DNA of 64,000 nt from Streptomyces sp. NBC_00193 (lineage in GTDB: Bacteria > Actinomycetota > Actinomycetes > Streptomycetales > Streptomycetaceae), in NCBI RefSeq assembly GCF_026342735.1, contig NZ_JAPEMM010000001.1:4712001-4776000 (forward strand). Direction: 5' to 3'. This document shows positions 42,801 through 49,355 of the stretch, piece after piece; within the stretch, counting starts at the first letter, position 1; each line of letters begins with the position of its first letter. The translations under genes were made by a program, and so were the position numbers. Below the pieces are notes generated by a model that saw nothing but the letters and a program-made list of their open reading frames with translations, was not told where the DNA came from and ran no database searches.

Positions 42801-43390
42801 TCTACGTCTCCGACCACCCGCTCTTCGGCCTGGAGCACGTGCTCTCCGACAAGACCGACGCGGGCATCTCCCAGCTCACCGGCGGCGAGCACTCCGACGG
42901 CGCCGTCGTCACCATCGGCGGCATCATCTCGGGCCTCCAGCGCAAGATGACCAAGCAGGGCAACGCCTGGGCCATCGCCACCGTCGAGGACCTGGCCGGC
43001 TCCATCGAGTGCATGTTCTTCCCCGCGACCTACCAGCTCGTCTCCACCCAGCTGGTCGAGGACACCGTCGTCTTCGTCAAGGGCCGCCTGGACAAGCGCG
43101 AGGACGTCCCCCGGCTGGTCGCGATGGAGATGATGGTCCCCGACCTGTCCAACGCCGGCACCAACGCCCCCGTCGTCCTCACCATCCCGACCGTCAAGGT
43201 CACCCCGCCGATGGTGACCCGGCTCGGCGAGATCCTGCGCCACCACCAGGGCAACAGCGAGGTGCGGATCAAGCTCCAGGGGCCGCGCACCACCACCGTG
43301 CTCCGGCTCGACAAGCACCGGGTCAAGCCCGACCCGGCGCTCTTCGGCGACCTCAAGGTGCTCCTCGGCCCGTCCTGCCTGGCCGGCTAG
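39845..43390 (+). CDS. dnaE: DNA polymerase III alpha subunit DnaE1
   Basis: 1181-aa replicative polymerase. The N-terminal PHP domain keeps metal-ligand motifs (HLHVHTQYSLLDG, MSDHGNLHGAYDF, TNDSHYTYAHE), fitting the PHP-exonuclease proofreading type known in actinobacteria. The polymerase palm has the catalytic aspartates in PDVDIDF (Asp418, Asp420, Asp422) and GPGRGSAAGS. The tandem helix-hairpin-helix and OB-fold regions follow (VVTIGGIISGLQRK near 1020). GGAGG lies 10 nt before GTG 39845. Confidence 0.97.
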   Translation: MTKTPFTHLHVHTQYSLLDGAARLKDMFNACNEMGMTHIAMSDHGNLHGAYDFFHTAKKAGVTPIIGIEAYVAPESRRNKRRIQWGQPHQKRDDVSGSGGYTHKTIWAANSTGLHNLFRLSSDAYAEGWLTKWPRMDRETISQWSEGLIASTGCPSGELQTRLRLGQFDEALKAASEYQDIFGKDRYFLELMDHGIEIERRVRDGLLEVGKKLGIPPLVTNDSHYTYAHESAAHDALLCIQTGKNLSDPDRFRFDGTGYYLKSTEEMYAVDSSDAWQEGCRNTLLVAEQIDTTGMFEAKNLMPKFEIPEEGYTEITWFKEEVRRGMARRYPGGVPEDRQKQAEYELDVIIQMGFPGYFLVVADFIMWAKNQGIAVGPGRGSAAGSIVAYAMGITDLDPITHGLIFERFLNPERVSMPDVDIDFDERRRVEVIRYVTDKYGDDKVAMIGTYGKIKAKNAIKDSARVLGYPYAMGDRLTKAMPADVLGKGIDLNGITDPSHPRYGEAGEIRAMYENEPDVKKVIDTARGVEGLVRQMGVHAAGVIMSSEPIVDHAPVWVRHTDGVTITQWDYPQCESLGLIKMDFLGLRNLTIMDDAVKMVKANKGIDLDLLGLPLDDPKTFELLGRGDTLGVFQFDGGPMRSLLRLMKPDNFEDISAVSALYRPGPMGMNSHTNYALRKNKQQEITPIHPELEEPLREILGVTYGLIVYQEQVQKAAQIIAGYSLGEADILRRVMGKKKPDELAKNFVIFEAGAKEKGFSDQAIKALWDVLVPFAGYAFNKAHSAAYGLVSYWTAYLKANFPAEYMAGLLTSVKDDKDKSAIYLNECRRMGIKVLPPNVNESEANFAAQGDDVILFGLTAVRNVGQNVVESIIKSRKAKGKYSTFPDFLDKVEAVVCNKRTVESLIKAGAFDEMGHTRKGLVAHHEPMIDNVVAVKRKEAEGQFDLFGGMGDESASDEPGFGLDVEFSDVEWEKSYLLAQEREMLGLYVSDHPLFGLEHVLSDKTDAGISQLTGGEHSDGAVVTIGGIISGLQRKMTKQGNAWAIATVEDLAGSIECMFFPATYQLVSTQLVEDTVVFVKGRLDKREDVPRLVAMEMMVPDLSNAGTNAPVVLTIPTVKVTPPMVTRLGEILRHHQGNSEVRIKLQGPRTTTVLRLDKHRVKPDPALFGDLKVLLGPSCLAG

Positions 43391-43409
43391 GCACCCCCCG
43401 CCCCCGTAC

Positions 43410-43451
43410 GCGGGAAGGCCCGCCCCTGTCGACAGGGGCGGGCCTTCCCGC
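43410..43451. terminator. Perfect 42-bp palindromic terminator after dnaE
   Basis: Both 21-nt arms (43410-43430 and 43431-43451) are exact reverse complements meeting at GTCGAC, with no loop bases. It lies 20 nt after dnaE and 14 nt from the stop of the small minus-strand gene, so it probably terminates both. Confidence 0.8.
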
Positions 43452-43465
43452 ATGCGGGGGAGGCG

Positions 43466-43636
43466 TCAGTTGTGGCCGAACTTCTTTTCCCTCTTCTTGC
43501 CGGCCATCTGCAGCGGGCTCGGTGCCGCCGAGGTCGAGGGCGCGGGCGACGATTCCATCGAGGTCTTCGCCGGATCCTGCGAAGCCGAGCGGTCCTGTGA
43601 CTTGGCGGGCTGCTGGCGGTTCTTGTTCTTGGCCAT
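43466..43636 (-). CDS. Small basic protein, 56 aa, conserved-type
   Basis: A 57-codon gene on the minus strand. The product begins MAKNKNRQQPAKSQD, has a Ser/Ala/Pro-rich middle and ends MAGKKREKKFGHN, so both ends are strongly basic. GGAGGC lies 6 nt before ATG 43636, and the stop falls just before the dnaE terminator. No family was recognised; the basic ends suggest nucleic-acid or ribosome contact. Good ribosome-binding site, codon use and boundaries make it a real gene. Confidence 0.7.
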   Translation of the reverse strand: MAKNKNRQQPAKSQDRSASQDPAKTSMESSPAPSTSAAPSPLQMAGKKREKKFGHN

Positions 43637-43865
43637 GGGATGCCTCCGTGGGGGGTTTAGGGGCCAGGGCCGCCTTCACACTCACACAGGGCCGTAAACG
43701 GCGCATTTTGGATCATTACCGCGCGTAGTCGGGGCTCCTGCCGGGGGACTCCGAGAGATACGCCACGCCGATGATCGAGTTCCGGCCGTCAAGGCCGTTG
43801 CCGTCGGGCAGACTCGGGGAAACCGCGAAAGACACAGAGGACCCCCAGGGAAGAGGGTGGTACGC

Positions 43866-45227
43866 GTGGACCGCTGCGTCGTCCTGGTGGACGCCGGCTA
43901 TCTGCTGGGCGCCGCCGCGAGCCTCCTCGCAGGAGAGCCGTCCCGCTCCCGGATCACCGTCGACCATGCGGCCCTCATCCAGGGCCTGCGCGAGCGCGCC
44001 GAGGCCGACACCGAACAGCCCCTCCTGCGGATCTACTGGTTCGACGGCGCACCCGACCGGGTGCCCCAGCCCGAGCACCGGCGGCTGCGCGTCATGCCCC
44101 GGGTCACCGTCCGCCTCGGCGCCCTGACCCGCAGCGACGGCCGCTGGGCCCAGAAGGGCGTCGACGCGGCCATGCACGCCGAACTCACCGAACTCGCCCG
44201 CAACCGGGCCTGCTCCGACGTCGTACTCGTCACCGGCGACGGCGACCTGCTGCCCGGCCTGATGTCCGCCAAGGAACACGGGGTCGCCGTCCACCTGTGG
44301 GCCGTCCAGGCCGCCGACGGGGACTACAACCAGTCCGAGGACCTCGTCGCCGAAGCCGACGAACGCCGGGTCCTGGACCGCACCTGGATCACCCGCGCCG
44401 TCCGCGCCCGCGACCTCACCGGACTCTGCGCCCCGGCGCCCGCCCCGCGCCCCGAGATCGCCGCCATCCTCTCCGCGCCGCTGCCCGAGGCCGCCCTCGC
44501 CGAGGCCGCCCGCGGCAACGGCAACGGAACCCGGCCCGCGGCCCCCGTGGAGCCCGAGGAGGGCGGCGTGGCCGCCGCCGCGGCCGGCACCGCGGGCGGC
44601 AGGACCGTCCCGACCCCGAAGGACCTCGCGGGCGCCTTGCGCGCCCCTGGAGCCCCCGCACCCGCCGCCGGGCCCGGCCAGGCCCTCGGCGCGGCCCCGG
44701 CGGGCAGCGCCCTGCGGTGGTCCTCCGACAAGGGATGGGTCGACCGCGCCGGGCCGCTCGGCGAGCCCGCCGAGACCGCCTCGCTGCCCACCCTCGCCCA
44801 GCTCACCTCCGCCGAGCAGCGCTGGGCGGACCGCGAGGAGGACATCACCACCGTCGGCGGCGACCCCTTCGAGGTGGGTCAGGTGTTCGCCCGGCGCTGG
44901 ATGGAACGGCTCCCGGAGACCGTGCACCTGCAGAAACTCGCCACCATGTACCCGCGGATCCCGCACCGGATCGACGGGGAGCTGCTGCGCTACGCCGCCC
45001 GCTTCGGACTCCTCGCGCACAAGGACGACCAGATCGACGAGCACGACCGGTACGCCATCCGGGCCGGCTTCTGGCGCGAGATCGACGTACGGGCGGCCGC
45101 CGAACACGTGGCCGGTATCGGATCCCCGGCCGCCCTCGCCGCCGCCCCGGCCGCCGCTCCGGGGGCTCCCGGGGCCCTCGGTGCGGCCTCCGTCACGGCG
45201 GCCCAGGCGGCCCCGGCAGCCGAGTAG
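43866..45227 (+). CDS. NYN-domain (PIN-like) putative ribonuclease
   Basis: 453-aa protein. The N-terminal NYN domain (about 1-170) has acidic active-site motifs: VVLVDAGYLLGAA, the KGVDAAMHAEL helix and VVLVTGDGDLLPGL. The middle (about 185-275) is Ala/Pro-rich linker, and the C-terminal part (about 290-420) holds a conserved helical domain (VGQVFARRWMERLPETVHLQ, PRIPHRIDGELLRYAARFGLL) resembling an OST-HTH/LOTUS-like module. RNase activity is inferred from the fold. GTG 43866 has AGAGGGTG upstream; GTG 43857 would be too close to it. Confidence 0.85.
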   Translation: MDRCVVLVDAGYLLGAAASLLAGEPSRSRITVDHAALIQGLRERAEADTEQPLLRIYWFDGAPDRVPQPEHRRLRVMPRVTVRLGALTRSDGRWAQKGVDAAMHAELTELARNRACSDVVLVTGDGDLLPGLMSAKEHGVAVHLWAVQAADGDYNQSEDLVAEADERRVLDRTWITRAVRARDLTGLCAPAPAPRPEIAAILSAPLPEAALAEAARGNGNGTRPAAPVEPEEGGVAAAAAGTAGGRTVPTPKDLAGALRAPGAPAPAAGPGQALGAAPAGSALRWSSDKGWVDRAGPLGEPAETASLPTLAQLTSAEQRWADREEDITTVGGDPFEVGQVFARRWMERLPETVHLQKLATMYPRIPHRIDGELLRYAARFGLLAHKDDQIDEHDRYAIRAGFWREIDVRAAAEHVAGIGSPAALAAAPAAAPGAPGALGAASVTAAQAAPAAE

Positions 45228-45255
45228 GGGCCGCAACCCCGTAGGCTGCTCCCTC

Positions 45256-46308
45256 GTGAGTACGGGGACAGCACAGGCAGGACCGCCGCGCGGTAGCCGC
45301 ACGGCAGGGGCCGCGGGACCGGCCTCCGACGTGGTCTGCGCGGTACGTGACCTGGTCAAGACCTATCCCGCGGTACGAGGACGGCGCGGGGCCCCGGCCC
45401 TGCCCGAGACCCGTGCCACCGACGGCATCTCCCTGGACGTGCGGCGCGGCGAGATCTTCGGGCTGCTCGGCCCCAACGGCGCCGGCAAATCGACCCTGGT
45501 CCGCCAGCTCACCGGCCTGCTGCGGCCCGACTCCGGCTCCGTGACCCTGCTCGGCCACGACCTCGTGCGCCACCCCGACCGGTCGGCCCGGCTGCTGTCC
45601 TACCTGGGGCAGGAATCCACCGCCCTCGACGAGCTCACCGTCTCGCTGGCCGCCGAAACGACCGGCCGGCTGCGGGGCCTCGGCCTGCGCGAGGCACGGG
45701 CCGCCCGGGACTCCGTACTGGAGGAGCTCGGCCTGACCGGGATCGCCGGACGCCCCCTGAAGAAGCTGTCCGGCGGGCAGCGGCGCCTCGCCTGCTTCGC
45801 CGCCGCACTGGTGGGGGAGCGGCCCGTCCTGGTGCTCGACGAGCCCACGACCGGCATGGACCCGGTGGCCCGGCGGGCCGTCTGGGCCGCAGTCGACCGC
45901 CGCCGCGCCCAGACCGGGGCCACCGTGCTGCTGGTCACCCACAACGTCATCGAGGCCGAGACCGTCCTCGACCGGGTCGCCGTCATCGACCAGGGCCGGG
46001 TCATCGCCTGCGACACCCCGGCCGGGCTCAAGGCCCGGGTGTCCGGCGAGGTCCGCCTCGAACTGGTCTGGCGCACCGCGCCGCCGCTGGAGCTCCCGGA
46101 GGTCGCCGCGCTCGCCGCGGCGGCCACCGAATCCGGGCGCCGCTGGGTGCTGCGGCTCGGACCCGACGAGGCGCGGGCGGCGGTGGCCGCCGTGACCGGC
46201 GGCCCGGCCTTCGCCGCCCTCGACGATTTCACGCTGGCCACGCCGAGCCTGGAGGACGTGTACCTCGCCCTGGGCGGACGCACCTCGAAGGGACTGGTGA
46301 AGGCGTGA
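45256..46308 (+). CDS. ABC transporter ATP-binding protein (ABC-2 / DrrA-like exporter)
   Basis: 350-aa ATPase. Walker A GPNGAGKST, Q-loop YLGQEST, signature LSGGQRRL, Walker B VLVLDEPTTGMD and H-loop VTHNVIEAE are all present. The 70-aa C-terminal region after the ATPase core is typical of DrrA-type multidrug exporters. TAGGCT (45242-45247) lies 8 nt before GTG 45256, with no ribosome-binding site, pointing to a leaderless mRNA. The stop overlaps the permease start by 4 nt. Confidence 0.93.
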   Translation: MSTGTAQAGPPRGSRTAGAAGPASDVVCAVRDLVKTYPAVRGRRGAPALPETRATDGISLDVRRGEIFGLLGPNGAGKSTLVRQLTGLLRPDSGSVTLLGHDLVRHPDRSARLLSYLGQESTALDELTVSLAAETTGRLRGLGLREARAARDSVLEELGLTGIAGRPLKKLSGGQRRLACFAAALVGERPVLVLDEPTTGMDPVARRAVWAAVDRRRAQTGATVLLVTHNVIEAETVLDRVAVIDQGRVIACDTPAGLKARVSGEVRLELVWRTAPPLELPEVAALAAAATESGRRWVLRLGPDEARAAVAAVTGGPAFAALDDFTLATPSLEDVYLALGGRTSKGLVKA

Positions 46309-47123
46309 GCGCCACCGCCGCCACCACGGACACGGCCGCCGACACGGCCGCACCCGTCGCCACCGCCCTGGGCGTACTGGCACCCCGCGCCCGGTTCTTC
46401 CCGGCGCTGGCCGCCGTCTACCGGGCCCAGCTGTCCCGCGCGCGGGTCTCGCGGATCCCGCTGCTGTTCGTGGCCACCTTCCAGTCCGTCGGGATCATGA
46501 TCCTGATGCGCGGCGTGGTCGACGGGGGCTCCGAGGCGCGGGCCGTCGTCGCCGGTTCCTCCGTGCTGGTCGTCGCCTTCGTCGCGCTGAACCTGCTCGC
46601 GCAGTACTTCGGCCAGCTCCGGGCCAGCGGCGGGCTCGACCACTACGCCACCCTGCCGGTGCCGCCCGCGTCGGTGGTGCTGGGCGCCGCAGCCGCGTAC
46701 GCCTCCTTCACGCTGCCCGGCACCCTGGTGACGGCGGTCTTCGGCAGCGTGCTCTTCGGGCTGCCGATGGGCGGACTGTGGATCCTGGCCGCCGTGGTGC
46801 CGCTGGCCGGCGCCGCCCTCGCCGGACTCGGCGCGGCGCTGGGCCTGCTCGCCCCGCGCCAGGAGCTGGCCACCCTCGCCGGACAGCTCGGCATGTCCGC
46901 GGCCCTGCTGCTGGGCGTACTGCCGCCCGAGCGGATGCCGGACGTCATCGTCTGGGCGCGGGACCTGCTGCCGTCCACGTACGGCGTGGAGGCGTTCGCC
47001 CGGACCTTCGAACCGCATCCCGACTGGGCGGCGGTCCTCCTCGACCTCGGCGTGTGCGCGGGGGTGGGCGTGCTGTCCCTCGCCGTCGCGACCTGGGCCT
47101 ACCGGCGGGCCGCGGTCCGCTGA
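46305..47123 (+). CDS. ABC-2 type transporter permease
   Basis: 272-aa membrane component with six predicted helices (from FVATFQSVGIMILMR to VGVLSLAVATWAYRRA), of the DrrB/ABC-2 class. It forms an exporter with the preceding ATPase, to which it is coupled by GTGA. The substrate cannot be read from the sequence; neighbouring genes give no clue. Confidence 0.9.
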   Translation: MSATAATTDTAADTAAPVATALGVLAPRARFFPALAAVYRAQLSRARVSRIPLLFVATFQSVGIMILMRGVVDGGSEARAVVAGSSVLVVAFVALNLLAQYFGQLRASGGLDHYATLPVPPASVVLGAAAAYASFTLPGTLVTAVFGSVLFGLPMGGLWILAAVVPLAGAALAGLGAALGLLAPRQELATLAGQLGMSAALLLGVLPPERMPDVIVWARDLLPSTYGVEAFARTFEPHPDWAAVLLDLGVCAGVGVLSLAVATWAYRRAAVR

Positions 47124-47162
47124 CGCCCGCCGGGGCCGATCGTTAAATCAAACACTTCCTGG

Positions 47163-47168
47163 CACGAT
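47163..47168 (+). promoter_or_regulatory. Candidate -10 box, leaderless DUF2567 mRNA
   Basis: CACGAT in TGGCACGAT lies exactly 6 nt before GTG 47175, the same context and distance as upstream of the hydrolase gene at 33167. Confidence 0.4.
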
Positions 47169-47174
47169 GTGGGG

Positions 47175-47858
47175 GTGACCGAAGCCGTGACCCCCTATGA
47201 CAAGCCCGACCAGCCGCCGTCGGAGTCGCCTTCGGCTGCGACAGCGACCGCGCCCGCGTCGGAGCCCGCCTTCTCCCCGTCCGACATCCGCGACGGGGCC
47301 GCCATCGCCCTCGTGATCGGCGTGGCCGGCGTGCTCCTCGGGCTGCTGTGGGTCTGGCTCGCGCCGCGCGTGCAGTACGTCTCCAACGGCGAGGCCGTGT
47401 TCCTCCGGGACACGGAGAGCGAAGCGCGCATCGGGGCGGACGGGACCTTCCTCCTGCTGTCCGTCGGATTCGGCGTGCTGAGCGCGCTGGCGGTCTTCCT
47501 GTGGCGCCGCGGCGGGGGTGCGGCGCAGGTGGTCGGGCTCGCGGTCGGATCGGTCTTCGCCGCGCTGGTCGGCTGGCGCGTGGGTCTGTGGCTGGGCCCG
47601 TCCTCGGACCTCGTGGCGGTCGCCCGGAAGGCGGGGAAGGGAGTTCCCTTCGACGCCCCGCTGGAACTGCTCGCGCACGGGGCGCTGCTCGGCTGGCCGA
47701 TGGCTGCGGTCATCGTGCACTTGGCGCTGACCGCGCTGTGGGGGACGCGGGATCCGGCGCCGGAGCTCGCGGTGTGGCCGTCGGGGTACTACCAGGCCCC
47801 TGCGGCCCCTGTCGCCCCGGCTGCGGACCCGGCCGGTACGGAGCCTCCGCGCCCGTAG
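47175..47858 (+). CDS. DUF2567-type membrane protein
   Basis: 227-aa membrane protein with four hydrophobic segments (about 45-63, 93-112, 120-138 and 170-190). The motif LLWVWLAPRVQYVSNGEAVFLRD is typical of the actinobacterial DUF2567 family. Function unknown. GTG 47175 fits the leaderless -10 spacing; a GTG two codons upstream falls at the end of that box. Repeat copy 5 follows the stop. Confidence 0.82.
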   Translation: MTEAVTPYDKPDQPPSESPSAATATAPASEPAFSPSDIRDGAAIALVIGVAGVLLGLLWVWLAPRVQYVSNGEAVFLRDTESEARIGADGTFLLLSVGFGVLSALAVFLWRRGGGAAQVVGLAVGSVFAALVGWRVGLWLGPSSDLVAVARKAGKGVPFDAPLELLAHGALLGWPMAAVIVHLALTALWGTRDPAPELAVWPSGYYQAPAAPVAPAADPAGTEPPRP

Positions 47859-47890
47859 CCCCGGTGCGGGTGGGGTCGCCCTGCGGGGCT

Positions 47891-48057
47891 GTCCCCTACC
47901 CGCCCTTCGCCCGTTCCCTGGGGCTCCGCCCCAGACCCCGCGCCTCAAACGCCGGCGGGGCTGAGATGTGCCGCTGCGCGGCACATTCAGCCCGTCCGGC
48001 GTTTGAGGACCGGGTCCGGGCGGAGCCCGGGGAACGGGCGAAGGGCGGGTAGGGGAC
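47891..48057. repeat. Palindromic intergenic element, copy 5 (DUF2567-ybaK)
   Basis: A full-length copy of 167 bp with both ends: GTCCCCTACCCGCCCTTCG on the left and CGAAGGGCGGGTAGGGGAC on the right. Cores at about 47943-47964 and 47987-48008 face each other around a small hairpin (ATGTGCCGC/GCGGCACAT). It separates convergent genes and is the best example of the complete structure. Confidence 0.88.
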
Positions 48058-48084
48058 CCAGCCCCGCGCAGCGGGCCCGGGGTG

Positions 48085-48573
48085 TTATGTCCGGGCGATC
48101 GGGGCCTCGGCGGCCGAGGTCAGAGCGGTCAGGGTGGCCGGGGCCAGCTCGACCTCCAGGCCGCGGCGGCCCGCCGAGACGCAGATGGTGGGGAAGCCGG
48201 AGGCCGAGGCGTCCAGGACCGTGGGGAGCCGCTTGCGCTGGCCCAGCGGGGAGATGCCGCCCAGGACGTAGCCCGTGGTGCGTTCCGCCAGGGCCGGATC
48301 GGCCATCGCCGCACGCTTGCCGCCCACCGCGGCGGCCAGGGCCTTCAGGTCGAGGCTGCCCGAGACCGGGACCACCGCGACCACCAGCGAGCCGTCCACG
48401 TCGGCCAGCAGCGTCTTGAAGACCTGCGCGGGGGAGACCCCGAGGGCCTGCGCGGCCTCCTCGCCGTAGGAGGGGTGGGCGGGGTCGTGCTCGTAGGCGT
48501 GCACGGTGAAATCGGCGCCGGCCGCCGTCAGGGCCACGATCGCCGGAGTGCCCGCCGGCTTCTTCTTCGCCAT
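48085..48573 (-). CDS. ybaK: YbaK/EbsC-type Cys-tRNA(Pro)/Cys-tRNA(Cys) deacylase
   Basis: 162-aa trans-editing enzyme that hydrolyses mischarged tRNA. Family motifs seen: HDPAHPSYGEEAAQALGV, VFKTLLADVDG (with the conserved Lys), VPVSGSLDLKALAAAVGGKRA and TGYVLGGISPLGQRKRLPTVLD. Full family length. It starts 10 nt after the Lon-domain gene on the same strand, so they form one unit. Confidence 0.93.
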   Translation of the reverse strand: MAKKKPAGTPAIVALTAAGADFTVHAYEHDPAHPSYGEEAAQALGVSPAQVFKTLLADVDGSLVVAVVPVSGSLDLKALAAAVGGKRAAMADPALAERTTGYVLGGISPLGQRKRLPTVLDASASGFPTICVSAGRRGLEVELAPATLTALTSAAEAPIART

Positions 48574-48583
48574 GGGTCCTTCG

Positions 48584-49321
48584 TCAGTTGGGGCTCGTCG
48601 GGGCGCGGGTGAGGTCCACGGCCGGGAGCGAGGGGAGGTGGCGGATGACGGCCGTCTCGGTGCGCAGCAGCTTCAGCTCCTCCGCGAGGCGGGTCGCCGT
48701 GTCCGGTGCCTGCAGCAGCCGCTGCTTCGCCGGGATGTCCAGCACCGCGGCCGCGGCGACCAGGTACGAGACCACCGAGGGCTCGTCGGGGAGGTCCATG
48801 CCGGTCAGGGATCGTTCGCGGGCCCCCGCGAGCCGCTTCTGATACGTGCGGAACGCCCGCAGCACGCCCTCCGCCAGCGCGCCCGCGCCGTCGCCCGCGT
48901 CCTCGGGGAGCTCCTCCAGCTCCGCCACCAGGAACGGGCCGGACGCGTCGACCGACAGCAGCCGGACCCGGACCGTGCCGGTGGCCATGACCTCGAAGCT
49001 GCCGTCCTCCCGCTCCCGGATCGAGGCCGCGTCCGCGATGCAGCCCACCCGGTGGAAGGCCTGGACCGGGTCCGCGCCGAAACCGGCGGCCGGGCCGCGC
49101 TCCGGCAGGGCCGTCTGGTCCGGCAGGCCGGGCGCGGTCGGGGCGACCTCCCGGCCGTCGCGGATCGCGACGACCGCGAAACGGCGGGGCTCTTCCTCTC
49201 CCGCCTTCAGCAGCTCGCGCATCATGGCGCGATAACGCTCCTCGAAGATGTTCAGCGGGAGCACGAGTCCCGGGAACAGCACCGAGTTCAGCGGGAAGAG
49301 GGGCAGGCGAACGGTGGTCAC
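48584..49321 (-). CDS. Lon substrate-binding (LON/PUA-like) domain protein
   Basis: 245-aa protein consisting only of the LAN domain of Lon protease: LPLFPLNSVLFPGLVLPLNIFEERYRAMM at the N-terminus, then GCIADAASIRE and a helical C-terminal half. It has no ATPase or protease part. Homologues are widespread in actinobacteria and of unknown role. GTG 49321; it ends 10 nt before ybaK and starts 34 nt after the beta-helix protein gene. Confidence 0.88.
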   Translation of the reverse strand: MTTVRLPLFPLNSVLFPGLVLPLNIFEERYRAMMRELLKAGEEEPRRFAVVAIRDGREVAPTAPGLPDQTALPERGPAAGFGADPVQAFHRVGCIADAASIREREDGSFEVMATGTVRVRLLSVDASGPFLVAELEELPEDAGDGAGALAEGVLRAFRTYQKRLAGARERSLTGMDLPDEPSVVSYLVAAAAVLDIPAKQRLLQAPDTATRLAEELKLLRTETAVIRHLPSLPAVDLTRAPTSPN

Positions 49322-49355
49322 GAGGCACAGGGTAGTGGCCCTGGCCGGAGGACCG

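Noticed and set aside
39803..43453. A 1216-codon open frame on the minus strand opposite dnaE
   Set aside because: It mirrors dnaE, whose protein has all catalytic motifs. In very GC-rich DNA, antisense frames stay open because stop codons are rare; the product is low complexity and has no recognisable domain.
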